Shown: piece after piece, positions 24,091 to 32,775 of the stretch | Position numbering within the stretch: position 1 is the stretch's first letter | Layout of the letters: the number at the start of each line of letters is the position of its first letter | Assembly (NCBI RefSeq): GCF_900107155.1 | Contig: NZ_FNOX01000014.1 | Location: 163,332-227,331 of the forward strand | Origin: Pseudomonas salomonii | Lineage (GTDB): Bacteria; Pseudomonadota; Gammaproteobacteria; Pseudomonadales; Pseudomonadaceae | DNA: 64,000 bases | Reading direction: 5' to 3' | Translations under genes and position numbers: made by a program | The notes under the pieces: model-generated | The model's input: only the letters and a program-made list of their open reading frames with translations | What the model was told of the DNA's origin: nothing | The model's database searches: none

Positions 24091-26289
24091 TCAGGCTGAA
24101 GTGACCTTGGCCCGCGCCGAATGCAGTTTTTTATAGCTCTCGATCAAGCGCAAATGCCGATCCAAGCCTTCCAGCTTCATGCTGGTCGGGGTCAAGCCAT
24201 AAAACCGCACACTGCCGTCCACCGAACCCATCACCGCATCCATCCGCTCGTTACCGAACATGCGGCGGAAGTTGGCCTCGTAATCGGCGAGGTCCAGGTC
24301 GTCGTCCAACTGCATCTCCAACACCGCATTCATGGCCTGGTAGAACAGGCCGCGTTCAGCGGTGTTGTCGTTGTATTGCAGGAACATCTCCACGCACTCC
24401 TTGGCCTCCTCATATTGCTGCAAGGCCAGGAAGATCAGCAGTTTCAACTCCAGGATGGTCAACTGGCCCCAGGCCGTGTTGTCGTCGAACTCAATGCCGA
24501 TCAAGGTGGTGATGTCGGTGTAATCGTCCAGCTCGCTTTCGATCAGACGCTCGACCAACGCCTGCAGCGCCTCCTCGTCAAGGCTGTGCAGGTTGAGGAT
24601 ATCGGCGCGGAAAAACAGCGCCTTGTTGGTGTTGTCCCAGATCAGGTCGTCCACCGGGTAGATTTCCGAGTAGTCCGGCACCAGGATCCGGCAAGCTGTA
24701 GCGCCAAGGTGTTCGTACACCGCCATGTAGGACTCTTTACCCATGCCTTCGAGAATACCGAACAGAGTGGCGGCCTCTTCGGCGTTGGAGTTTTCACCTT
24801 CGCCCGAGAAGTCCCACTCGACAAACTCATAGTCCGACTGCGCACTGAAGAAGCGCCACGACACCACGCCGCTCGAGTCGATAAAGTGCTCGACAAAGTT
24901 GTTTGGCTCGGTCACTGCCTGGCCTTCAAAAGTCGGCTGCGGCAGGTCATTCAAACCCTCAAAACTGCGGCCCTGGAGCAGTTCGGTGAGGCTGCGCTCC
25001 AGCGCCACTTCCATGCTCGGGTGCGCGCCGAACGAGGCGAATACGCCGCCGGTGCGCGGGTTCATCAGGGTGACGCACATCACCGGGAACTCGCCGCCCA
25101 GGGACGCGTCCTTGACCAGTACCGGGAAACCCTGGGCCTCAAGGCCTTCGATCCCCGCGACAATGCCGGGGTATTTGGCCAGCACCTCTGCGGGCACATC
25201 CGGCAAGGCGAACTCGCCTTCGATGATCTCGCGTTTCACCGCGCGCTCGAAAATCTCCGACAGGCACTGCACCTGGGCTTCAGCCAAGGTGTTGCCCGCG
25301 CTCATGCCGTTGCTGAGGTAAAGGTTTTCGATCAGGTTGGACGGGAAATACACCACCTCGCCGTCGGACTGGCGCACGAACGGCAGTGAAACGATCCCGC
25401 GTTGTTCATTGCCCGAGTTGGTGTCGAACAAGTGCGAGCCACGCAGCTCGCCCTCACGGTTGTAGACCTTCAGGCAATAGGCATCGAGGATTTCACTCGG
25501 CAGCTCATCCTTGGGCCCAGGCTGGAACCAGCGCTCGTCCGGGTAATGCACGAACGGCGCGTTGGCCAGCTCCTCACCCCAGAACTGGTCGTTGTAGAAG
25601 AAGTTGCAGTTCAGTCGCTCGATAAACTCGCCCAACGCCGACGCCAGTGCGCCTTCCTTGGTCGCGCCCTTGCCGTTGGTGAAACACATCGGCGAGTGTG
25701 CATCGCGGATATGCAGCGACCACACGTTGGGCACGATATTGCGCCACGAGGCGATTTCAATCTTCATGCCCAGGCCGGCGAGAATGCCGGACATGTTGGC
25801 GATGGTCTGCTCCAGCGGCAGGTCCTTGCCGGCGATGTAGGTGCCTGCCTCGGAGGTGGAATGGGGCATCAACAACGCCTGGGCATCTGCGTCGAGGTTT
25901 TCCACTTCTTCGATGACAAATTCCGGCCCGGCCTGCACCACTTTCTTTACCGTGCAGCGGTCGATGGAACGCAGGATGCCCTGGCGGTCCTTGTCGGAAA
26001 TGTCCGCCGGCAACTCGACCTGGATCTTGAAGATCTGGTTGTAGCGGTTTTCCGGGTCAACGATGTTGTTCTGCGACAGGCGAATATTCTCGGTTGGAAT
26101 ATTGCGTGTTGCGCAGTACAGCTTCACAAAGTACGCCGCGCACAACGCCGACGAAGCCAGGAAGTAATCGAACGGACCCGGGGCCGAACCGTCGCCTTTG
26201 TAGCGAATCGGCTGGTCGGCAATCACCGTGAAGTCATCGAACTTGGCTTCAAGCCGAAGGTTATCGAGAAAGTTGACCTTAATTTCCAT
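24091..26289 (-). CDS. OsmC-YcaO fusion protein
   Basis: 732 residues. Residues about 1-140 are OsmC-like (RYKGDGSAPGPFDYFLASSALCAAYFVKLYC, with the conserved Cys of the OsmC peroxidase active site). Residues about 170-580 are a YcaO domain (SWRNIVPNVWSLHIRDAHSP, ATKEGALASALGEFIERL, LAEAQVQCLSEIFERAVKREII), an ATP-dependent cyclodehydratase-type fold. E. coli YcaO is linked to RimO-dependent methylthiolation of ribosomal protein S12. The C-terminal 150 residues are acidic and helical (TPR-like). Start at 26289 (MEIKVNF), since the 14 extra codons upstream lack OsmC similarity. Single gene. Confidence 0.88.
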   Translation of the reverse strand: MEIKVNFLDNLRLEAKFDDFTVIADQPIRYKGDGSAPGPFDYFLASSALCAAYFVKLYCATRNIPTENIRLSQNNIVDPENRYNQIFKIQVELPADISDKDRQGILRSIDRCTVKKVVQAGPEFVIEEVENLDADAQALLMPHSTSEAGTYIAGKDLPLEQTIANMSGILAGLGMKIEIASWRNIVPNVWSLHIRDAHSPMCFTNGKGATKEGALASALGEFIERLNCNFFYNDQFWGEELANAPFVHYPDERWFQPGPKDELPSEILDAYCLKVYNREGELRGSHLFDTNSGNEQRGIVSLPFVRQSDGEVVYFPSNLIENLYLSNGMSAGNTLAEAQVQCLSEIFERAVKREIIEGEFALPDVPAEVLAKYPGIVAGIEGLEAQGFPVLVKDASLGGEFPVMCVTLMNPRTGGVFASFGAHPSMEVALERSLTELLQGRSFEGLNDLPQPTFEGQAVTEPNNFVEHFIDSSGVVSWRFFSAQSDYEFVEWDFSGEGENSNAEEAATLFGILEGMGKESYMAVYEHLGATACRILVPDYSEIYPVDDLIWDNTNKALFFRADILNLHSLDEEALQALVERLIESELDDYTDITTLIGIEFDDNTAWGQLTILELKLLIFLALQQYEEAKECVEMFLQYNDNTAERGLFYQAMNAVLEMQLDDDLDLADYEANFRRMFGNERMDAVMGSVDGSVRFYGLTPTSMKLEGLDRHLRLIESYKKLHSARAKVTSA

Positions 26290-26392
26290 GCGGGCACACC
26301 AGAATAACGAGCTAAACAAATTGGCCGCCATTATGAAGATTTTCGCCGGGAAGTCTCAGGGTTTTGCGAATCGGCTGCCGATCGGTGCCCGT

Positions 26393-27058
26393 TCAGCCGA
26401 GGCGGATCGACAGTTCGATGTCATCGGCAAACGGCACCGACAGGTAACCATTCCCAGGTTCGCGCACGTGCGCCAGGTATTCAGGGCAGTAGTTGGTGTT
26501 GTCAGCCACCACCAGCGCGCCCGGCCGCAGGTGCTTCTCTACCAGGTTCAACACATCGCCATACAGCGACTTGGCGCCATCGAGCAGCAGCAGGTCGACC
26601 GATGGCGGCAGGTTTGTCGCCAGTGAAACCAGGGCGTCGCCTTCACGCACTTCGATCAGGTCGCTGACGCCGCCTTCAATGAAATGCTCACGGGCCAGGG
26701 CGATCTTTGACGGTTCGAATTCGCTGCCGATCAACACGCCGCCGCCGTTGTCGCGCAGTGCGGCAGCCAGGAACAAGGTGGACAACCCAAACGAGGTGCC
26801 GAACTCGACAATGGCTTTTGCATGGCTGCTGCGGGCCAGCATATAGAGCAGGTTGCCGGTGTCACGCGATACAGGCAGCCACAAATCCTTGAGCATCGTG
26901 TAAAGCTCAAGGTACTCGGTTTTGCTGTGCATCAGGCGGTTGCGCTCTTGCGGCGACACAGTGTCGATGAGCGGACTGGTCGCCGCATTGGCTTGGGCGT
27001 AGAGGCGTTCGATCAAGGCGGCAAGAGGCGCGGTAGTCAGAGTGCTCAGGGTGGTCAT
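26393..27058 (-). CDS. Class I SAM-dependent O-methyltransferase
   Basis: 221 residues of the CCoAOMT-like family 3 O-methyltransferases: AIVEFGTSFGLSTLFLAAAL (motif I), GSEFEPSKIALAREH, DLLLLDGAKSLYGDVLNLVEKHLRPGALVVADN with the metal-binding Asp/Asn positions. Usual substrates are catechol-type phenols. Start placed at MTTLSTL (27058), just downstream of the palindromic operator; a longer in-frame start at 27106 would lie within that operator. It is divergent from the TetR gene, its probable repressor. Confidence 0.82.
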   Translation of the reverse strand: MTTLSTLTTAPLAALIERLYAQANAATSPLIDTVSPQERNRLMHSKTEYLELYTMLKDLWLPVSRDTGNLLYMLARSSHAKAIVEFGTSFGLSTLFLAAALRDNGGGVLIGSEFEPSKIALAREHFIEGGVSDLIEVREGDALVSLATNLPPSVDLLLLDGAKSLYGDVLNLVEKHLRPGALVVADNTNYCPEYLAHVREPGNGYLSVPFADDIELSIRLG

Positions 27059-27086
27059 GATTGATTTCCGTTGGATGGGGACTAAG

Positions 27087-27106
27087 ATGCGACTAATTCG
27101 TCGCAT
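27087..27106. promoter_or_regulatory. TetR operator between O-methyltransferase and tetR
   Basis: ATGCGACTAATTCGTCGCAT has perfect 7-bp arms (ATGCGAC / GTCGCAT) around a 6-bp spacer. It is centred in the divergent gap and is the size and form of a TetR-dimer site, so it probably controls both promoters. Confidence 0.75.
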
Positions 27107-27169
27107 TAAAAGTATGCGAGGGATTCATCGCCTTCGCTATTCGCGTTCGCCCAGCGCTCGGAGCCCACA

Positions 27170-27802
27170 ATGACCACCCGCCAGACGCCCCGTATTGCCT
27201 CGCGCAAACAGCCACAACAGGCACGTTCCACCGAGCTGGTGGCGGCGATTCTCGAAGCCGCTATTCAGGTTTTGGCCAAGGAAGGCGCCACGCGTTTCAC
27301 CACCGCGCGGGTCGCGGAAAAAGCCGGCGTGAGTGTCGGCTCGGTGTATCAATATTTCCCCAACAAGGCCTCGATCCTGTTTCGATTGCAGAGCGATGAG
27401 TGGCAGCAGACCACCCAACTGCTGCGCGACATCCTCGAAAAAACCGCCGTAGCGCCGCTGACCCGCCTGCGCACCCTGGTGCATGCATTTATCCACTCCG
27501 AATGCGAAGAGGCGCTGATGCGCGGTGCGCTGCACGACGCGGCGCCGCTGTACCGCGATGCGCCGGAAGCCGTGCAAGTGCGCGCAGCCGGCCGGCAGGC
27601 CTTCGAGACCTTCATGCTCGAGTTGCTGCCCGAGGTGCCCGACGCAACCCGCGCACTGGCGTGCGACCTGATCCGCAGCACGCTGGGTTGCGTGGGCAAG
27701 GACTTTTCCTCCAGCCCGCGCACCGCTGCCGAGATCGAGGTGTATGCCGATGGCATGGCGGCCATGTTCAGCGCTTATGTGAATGCACTCAATCGGCCCT
27801 GA
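27170..27802 (+). CDS. TetR family transcriptional regulator
   Basis: 210 residues. N-terminal TetR helix-turn-helix (ILEAAIQVLAKEGATRFTTARVAEKAGVSVGSVYQYFPNKASIL, about residues 26-70) and a variable helical ligand domain. Divergently transcribed from the O-methyltransferase over a shared palindrome, so it is probably a local repressor responding to the methyltransferase's substrate or product. The ligand is unknown. Confidence 0.9.
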   Translation: MTTRQTPRIASRKQPQQARSTELVAAILEAAIQVLAKEGATRFTTARVAEKAGVSVGSVYQYFPNKASILFRLQSDEWQQTTQLLRDILEKTAVAPLTRLRTLVHAFIHSECEEALMRGALHDAAPLYRDAPEAVQVRAAGRQAFETFMLELLPEVPDATRALACDLIRSTLGCVGKDFSSSPRTAAEIEVYADGMAAMFSAYVNALNRP

Positions 27803-27876
27803 TTGTTTAACAAAGCCGTAGCGCAAGGTTCACACGGCGATTGAAGGCACCAGCGCTCGATGGGAGTATCGGCGAC

Positions 27877-27964
27877 TGTGGGAGCTGGCTTGCCGGCGAT
27901 GGCGGTGGGTCAGTCACCGATGTATGCACGGATAGACCGCTCTCGCAGGCAAGCCAGCTCCCAC
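27877..27964. repeat. REPIN
   Basis: TGTGGGAGCTGGCTTGCCGGCG… paired with …CGCAGGCAAGCCAGCTCCCA in inverse orientation. Same family as 19795 but the GAGCTGG variant. It lies between tetR and the isochorismatase-fold gene. Confidence 0.88.
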
Positions 27965-28068
27965 TTTGGATCGATGCGCATCGTGCAAATGAGCTTCGAA
28001 CAACAGCCCTGTTTAAGCACGCCCAATCGCTGCTATGTTTCGCCTCTGACCCAGCCAAAGGATGTGCC

Positions 28069-28629
28069 ATGGAACCGTTAGCCACAAACGCCGCATTGGT
28101 GATCATCGACATGCAGCAAGGCATGCACGACCCCAAGCTGGGGCGCCGCAATAACCCCGACGCCGAGGTGCAGATACGGCACCTGCTGGGTGCCTGGCGG
28201 CAGTCCAAGCGCCCCGTGGTGCATGTAAGGCATATGTCCCGCAGCCAGGGCTCGGTGTTTTGGCCAGGCCAACCGGGCTGTGAGTTCCAGCCGGCACTGG
28301 CGCCGCTCAAGCATGAGCATGTGGTGGAAAAAAACGTCCCGGATGCGTTCGCCGCCACCGGCCTGGAGCGCTGGCTGCATGGGCGTGGAATCCGGCAAGT
28401 GGTGATCGTTGGGGTGATCACCAACAACTCTGTCGAGTCTACGGCGCGCTCCGGCGGCAACCTGGGTTTTGAGGTCGCCGTGGCGGCGGATGCCTGCTAC
28501 ACCTTTGATCAAACCGATTTGTCGGGCCGCCTCTGGCCTGCCGAGGATGTGCATGCACTGTCGCTGAGCAACCTGGCGATGGATTACGCCAGGGTTATCG
28601 ACACTGCCGATATCCTGAACATGCTTTAA
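28069..28629 (+). CDS. Isochorismatase-fold hydrolase with Ser at the nucleophile position
   Basis: 186 residues. The isochorismatase fold is clear: catalytic Asp in ALVIIDMQQGMHD (D14), catalytic Lys in VVEKNVPDAF (K88), and GVITNNSVESTARSGGNLGF, where the nucleophilic Cys of cysteine hydrolases (TNxCV) is Ser (S121). Isochorismatases proper lack the Cys and hydrolyse vinyl ethers, so it may act in that way, as a Ser variant, or not at all. AAAGGA lies seven bases before the ATG. Confidence 0.83.
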   Translation: MEPLATNAALVIIDMQQGMHDPKLGRRNNPDAEVQIRHLLGAWRQSKRPVVHVRHMSRSQGSVFWPGQPGCEFQPALAPLKHEHVVEKNVPDAFAATGLERWLHGRGIRQVVIVGVITNNSVESTARSGGNLGFEVAVAADACYTFDQTDLSGRLWPAEDVHALSLSNLAMDYARVIDTADILNML

Positions 28630-29075
28630 AAAACGCCTGCCTGCACGAGCATGTCGACAAGCCCTTCCGGCCATACCGTGTCTGCCGTCGATCGCAGCTC
28701 CTCAATCGACCACCAATGATGATCCGTCATGACCTGGGCTTCCTGCGCCGTCCATTCGTCTCGCGAAAGACGCTCGTTTTTCGCCGGAACAACAAAGTAC
28801 TGTTCAATGGCCAACACGGTTTCGCCACTGGGCAGCATCAGCTCAAATCGGCGGTCTGCTACCGGCGCTTGCACGTCACTGACCACAATGCCGGTCTCTT
28901 CGCGCAGCTCACGGATCGCCGCCGTGTGGAAGCTCTCCCCGGCTTCGACGCCGCCGCCGGGTGTCGCCCAGTAATTCCTGCCGGCCAGCGCACCTTTGTT
29001 GTGGACGAACCGAAACAGCAGCACTTTTCGCGCAGGGCTGATCACCAGCAGCCGCGCGGCTTGACGTTCACGCAT
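28626..29075 (-). CDS. NUDIX hydrolase
   Basis: 149 residues with a full Nudix box, GGGVEAGESFHTAAIRELREETGI (GX5EX7REUXEEXGU form), so it should hydrolyse a nucleoside diphosphate linked to another group. The substrate cannot be assigned. Start at 29075 (MRERQAARLL), overlapping the end of the upstream VOC gene by 8 bp, so the two are one operon. Its 3' end meets the isochorismatase-fold gene tail to tail with a 4-bp overlap. Confidence 0.88.
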   Translation of the reverse strand: MRERQAARLLVISPARKVLLFRFVHNKGALAGRNYWATPGGGVEAGESFHTAAIRELREETGIVVSDVQAPVADRRFELMLPSGETVLAIEQYFVVPAKNERLSRDEWTAQEAQVMTDHHWWSIEELRSTADTVWPEGLVDMLVQAGVF

Positions 29076-29499
29076 GGGCAGCAGCCCTTTCGCCCAGACG
29101 CTCCACCAGCCTGACCAGATAACCATCCGGGTCCTGTACCAGAAACTCACGCTGCCCGACCTCGACTTCGCCCGCCCGGTACCACACGTCTTTGCTGGCC
29201 TTGAACACCGGGCGTGCCGCCCTCTCCAGCCGTTGAATGACTGGAAGCACCGCCACGACATCAATCTGCAGGTTCATGCCGCGCCCAAACGGGCGTTCCA
29301 ACGCCGCCGTGAGCCATTGATTGGCGCGTGGGTCGACTTGCTCAAGCATCACCTGGGCGCCGTCCAGGTCAAGATACGCGAAGCCGTCTTCCAGGCGTTG
29401 ATAAGCCACCGTGAACCCCAGACAACCGACCCAGAACTCAAGGCTGCGGTTCAGGTCGGTCACCATCAATTCCGGGACCAGATTATTTCTTTGCATCAT
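29068..29499 (-). CDS. VOC family (bleomycin-resistance-like) protein
   Basis: 143 residues of the glyoxalase/bleomycin-resistance fold: PELMVTDLNRSLEFWVGCLGF, FAYLDLDGAQVMLE and the C-terminal EFLVQDPDGYLVRLVERLG with the conserved Glu. Members bind drugs (bleomycin type) or carry out metal-dependent chemistry. It is followed in an overlapping arrangement by the NUDIX gene. Confidence 0.85.
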   Translation of the reverse strand: MMQRNNLVPELMVTDLNRSLEFWVGCLGFTVAYQRLEDGFAYLDLDGAQVMLEQVDPRANQWLTAALERPFGRGMNLQIDVVAVLPVIQRLERAARPVFKASKDVWYRAGEVEVGQREFLVQDPDGYLVRLVERLGERAAAHA

Positions 29500-29567
29500 C
29501 CAGCTTCCATGGCGGATTTGAGTAACTGCGCGATCGTGTTGCGCAACTCACCGTGTTGATCTTCAGC

Positions 29568-29799
29568 CTAAGGTGGCGCGGTTTTCCACTCGTAGAACCA
29601 CACCGGCATCTTGCGTTTGTCCTCCGGCTCCGAGGCGTAACGCGGGAAAATATGGCAATGCAGCTCCGGTTCCGAGTTGCCCAGAATCTCGTAGTTCATG
29701 CACATCGCCCATCACCGCCCAGCCTGAGGCCATGCGGCAAATAACCTTATCGTTGGCGCCGTTGCGGGCGAGCGCTACACGTTCCGTGATCAGTGGCAT
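29568..29799 (-). pseudogene. Decayed HIT-family hydrolase
   Basis: On the minus strand the first 33 codons read like a HIT protein N-terminus (MPLITERVALARNGANDKVI, then MASGWAVMGDV). After that the correct frame shifts and resumes with MNYEILGNSEPELHCHIFPR…MPVWFYEWKTAPP and a stop at 29568. The middle of the protein is missing, so an internal deletion has joined two pieces out of frame. HCHIFPR is the remaining part of the HxHxH region. No intact function is expected. Confidence 0.8.
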
Positions 29800-29943
29800 G
29801 CCTCGTCCCTAATGAGCAATATCGAAGGCATCTTAACGGTGAAAACACCACGGGGCTCAACAGTTTCAACCTGGCGAGCCGCCATACTTGGAGAGGTTAA
29901 CTTTTCAGGACAAAAACATTTTTTGTTGTACACAAAATAAAGC

Positions 29944-29971
29944 TAAAGCTTTATAACCCTCAGGCCGAAAC
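29944..29971 (+). promoter_or_regulatory. FliA (sigma-28)-like promoter of the chemoreceptor gene
   Basis: TAAAGCTT, 12 bp, then GCCGAAAC, close to the flagellar sigma consensus TAAAGTTT-N11-GCCGATAA. It lies 44-71 bases before the chosen start, which fits a motility-regulated chemoreceptor. Confidence 0.55.
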
Positions 29972-30014
29972 AGTCAGTGATATCAAATCGCCTCTTCGCC
30001 CGATGGTCGTCTCG

Positions 30015-31955
30015 ATGAAAATAAAAAACAAGCTCGTGCTCGCGTTCGTCTCTGTCGCCTTTATTCCGGTCAGCCTGGTTGCGGTTATCTCCGTCATGAA
30101 CACGCGGACTCAAGCGGTTGATCAGTTTATTGATGGCAGCACCCGCGAAATACGTCAGATCGATGGCAATATCCGGCAATTCTTCGACGGCACCTTGCAG
30201 AACGTCGATCAAATGTCCGCTGATCCTGTATACACTTCCGTGAACACTCTAAAGGATTATCAACCTGCAAACGCCGCGAGCCAACCAATGCCCGCCCAGG
30301 CGCAGCAGGTAATCGACCAGTTTGCCCGTTTCGGCGCCACCCACCCTTCCGCTGCCATTCTGTCCATCGGCCTTGAAGACGGCACCTACGCCAAATGGCC
30401 CGATGACCCCCAGCTGGCCAAGTACGACCCGCGCACCCGCCCCTGGTACAAGGCCGCCATGGCCAGCCCCAACAAGACCGTGCGCACGCCGGCTTACTAC
30501 TATGACAAGGATGATGTGGCGCTGGTGGGCACCGCACGTGCGCTGCTCGACAGCAGCGGCAAGGCCAAGGGCGTGTTCGTGGTCAGCGTGTCGCTGAAGA
30601 ACCTCACCGAATTGCTCAAGAGCATCAAGCTGGGAGAAAGCGGCTACGTGATGTTGATCGAGGACGGCGTGGTGCTGGTCGACCCGCGCAACGCCGCACA
30701 CAACTTCAAGCCGCTCAAGGACCTCGGCGCGCCGTATGCGCACCTGGCCGAGACGCCCCAGGGCTCAACCGAGGTGGTCATCGACGGCGTGCGCTACATG
30801 GCCAACGTGTGGACCTCGCCGGGCCTGGGCTGGCGGTATGTGGGGCTGATCGAATACAACGAAGTCATGGCGGCGGCGACGCGCATGACCTACCTGACCA
30901 CGGCAATCGTGGCCGTGCTGGTGCTGATCTTCGGACTGATCGCCGCGGCGTTTTCCAAGGTGATCGTCAAACCGATCGGCCAGGTCAGCACCGGCTTGCA
31001 GTCCATCGCCCAGGGTGAAGGCGATTTGCGTCATGAGCTGCAAGTACAGGGCAAGGATGAAACCGCCGAGCTGGCGGGCTGGTTCAATAAATTCCTCGCC
31101 GCAATCCGTCAGCTGATCCAGCATATTGGCGCGGCCTCCACCAATCTTCAGGACGCGTCACGGGTCAACAGTGAAGTGGCGCACAACATGAACGAAGCCG
31201 CCGGGCGCCAGCGTGAGGCAGTGGAATTGGTGTCTACCGCGTTCAACGAAATGGTCGCCACCGCCAACGAGGTGGCGCGCTCGTGCAGCGGCGCGGCGGA
31301 GTCGGCCGAGAACGGCCATCGCCGTGTGGCCGAAGGTAAACAGCAGATCGAAGTCACCACCGATAACGTCAACCGCCTGGGCCGCCGCCTGACCGAGTCT
31401 TCCCAGGCCATGGTCGAGCTGGAAGCCGGCAGCCGCAGCATCAACCAGATCCTCGGCACCATTCGCGCCATCGCCGAACAGACCAACCTGCTGGCCCTCA
31501 ACGCCGCCATCGAAGCCGCCCGCGCCGGCGATCAGGGCCGTGGTTTTGCCGTGGTGGCCGACGAAGTGCGCGCACTGGCCAAGCGCACCTCCGACTCCAC
31601 CGGCGAGATCGAGCAACTGCTCGGCACCCTCGGCAGCAAGACCGAAGAAGTCACCCAGAAGATGAGCAGTTGCCTGGACCTGTCCCGCGCCAGCGTGTCG
31701 TCCATCGAAAACGCGCGGGACAGTTTCGAGGGCATCCAGTTGTCGGTGAACGAGATCCGCGACCAGAACCTGCAGATTTCCGCCGCCGCCGAGGAACAAC
31801 ACAGCGTGGCCGAAGAGATCAACCGGCATATCCAACAAATCTATGACGAGGCAAGGTTGGTGGAGAGCCTGGCCAATGCTGCGCAGGATGATTCGGGGCG
31901 GTTATCGAGCCTGTCGCAGGAGCTGAATGGCCTGGTGGGGCGCTTTAAATCCTGA
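30015..31955 (+). CDS. dCache methyl-accepting chemotaxis protein
   Basis: 646-residue transducer. TM1 (about 6-28), a periplasmic dCache_1 sensor (about 30-285), TM2 (about 292-314), HAMP (315-368) and the signalling domain with LLALNAAIEAARAGDQGRGF. The sensor holds YDPRTRPWY (Y137, R142, W144, Y145) and AYYYD, as in the universal amino-acid-binding dCache motif. The Asp that would bind the ligand amino group in GVxGxD is replaced by Ser (GVFVVSVSL, S191), so the ligand may not be a standard amino acid. Start is MKIKNK (30015) or MVVSMKIK (30003); neither has a clear ribosome site. Confidence 0.9.
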   Translation: MKIKNKLVLAFVSVAFIPVSLVAVISVMNTRTQAVDQFIDGSTREIRQIDGNIRQFFDGTLQNVDQMSADPVYTSVNTLKDYQPANAASQPMPAQAQQVIDQFARFGATHPSAAILSIGLEDGTYAKWPDDPQLAKYDPRTRPWYKAAMASPNKTVRTPAYYYDKDDVALVGTARALLDSSGKAKGVFVVSVSLKNLTELLKSIKLGESGYVMLIEDGVVLVDPRNAAHNFKPLKDLGAPYAHLAETPQGSTEVVIDGVRYMANVWTSPGLGWRYVGLIEYNEVMAAATRMTYLTTAIVAVLVLIFGLIAAAFSKVIVKPIGQVSTGLQSIAQGEGDLRHELQVQGKDETAELAGWFNKFLAAIRQLIQHIGAASTNLQDASRVNSEVAHNMNEAAGRQREAVELVSTAFNEMVATANEVARSCSGAAESAENGHRRVAEGKQQIEVTTDNVNRLGRRLTESSQAMVELEAGSRSINQILGTIRAIAEQTNLLALNAAIEAARAGDQGRGFAVVADEVRALAKRTSDSTGEIEQLLGTLGSKTEEVTQKMSSCLDLSRASVSSIENARDSFEGIQLSVNEIRDQNLQISAAAEEQHSVAEEINRHIQQIYDEARLVESLANAAQDDSGRLSSLSQELNGLVGRFKS

Positions 31956-32013
31956 TGTGCGCAGCGTAGGTAAAGTGAGCCTGAGTGCCACATTACCTGC
32001 CTATGCCTGCCGT

Positions 32014-32775
32014 CTATACCTGCTGTGAAACCATCCACGCGATAAAGGTTTGCAGTCGCACGCTGAAGGGCTCGCCCTCGGCGCTTGGGTTGCGCGCCTC
32101 GAACAGGAAATACGCGATCTGGATGCGCATCGCGGGGTGGTGCTGTACGAACAAGGCAACGTGCTCTTCGAGGGTGTACGGCCAGGGCGCGTCGGGCGCG
32201 CGCAATATGTTGGTCACTCGAATCAGTTTGCGCGCCGCTTCGCGCTGCAGCCGCAGGCGTTCGGTTGAAGTATTGGCCTGATGGATGAGGTTAAGATAGC
32301 CGCTCAGCACGGATTCAAAATCACCATTCAACGCCAGGGCGATTTCGCGCGAAGGCTGGAAGCGTTCAAAGCGCAGCGAAAGATCCTCGCCCCACACACA
32401 ACGGCAATGATGCTTGAGCCAGAAACCCCATTTATTTGCGTTTTCAGGCGCCAGCACTTCGGCGCGGTGGCCGATATCGAAGTCGATCTTGGTGACCTCC
32501 GGGTGGCGTTGCTCCAGGCTCTGGCGCAGCGCTTGCAGGTGGGCCAATACCGATGCATCCGGCGGCTCGAGCAGAATCAGGCTAAGGTCCAGGTCCGATT
32601 CGCCGGGGCTTGCTTCGCCCCTGGCGACACTGCCATACACATAAATGCCGTCCAGCCCAGACTGGGAGAGGCTGGCGCAGACATCCGCCAGCAGCGACTC
32701 AAACTCAGGCTGGAAGGCGGCATTGTCGAGCGTCAGCACACAGCCCTGGGCATCCACACCGGTCACCGTACTCAT
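32014..32775 (-). CDS. Nucleotidyltransferase (aminoglycoside adenylyltransferase-like)
   Basis: 253 residues. N-terminal polymerase-beta-type nucleotidyltransferase domain with GSVARGEASPGESDLDLSLI (GSx10DxD metal motif, about residues 48-66) and a helical C-terminal half of the DUF4111/AadA kind. It may transfer AMP to a small molecule such as an aminoglycoside; the substrate is unproven. It overlaps the upstream P-loop gene by ATGA, so the two probably act together. Confidence 0.78.
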   Translation of the reverse strand: MSTVTGVDAQGCVLTLDNAAFQPEFESLLADVCASLSQSGLDGIYVYGSVARGEASPGESDLDLSLILLEPPDASVLAHLQALRQSLEQRHPEVTKIDFDIGHRAEVLAPENANKWGFWLKHHCRCVWGEDLSLRFERFQPSREIALALNGDFESVLSGYLNLIHQANTSTERLRLQREAARKLIRVTNILRAPDAPWPYTLEEHVALFVQHHPAMRIQIAYFLFEARNPSAEGEPFSVRLQTFIAWMVSQQV

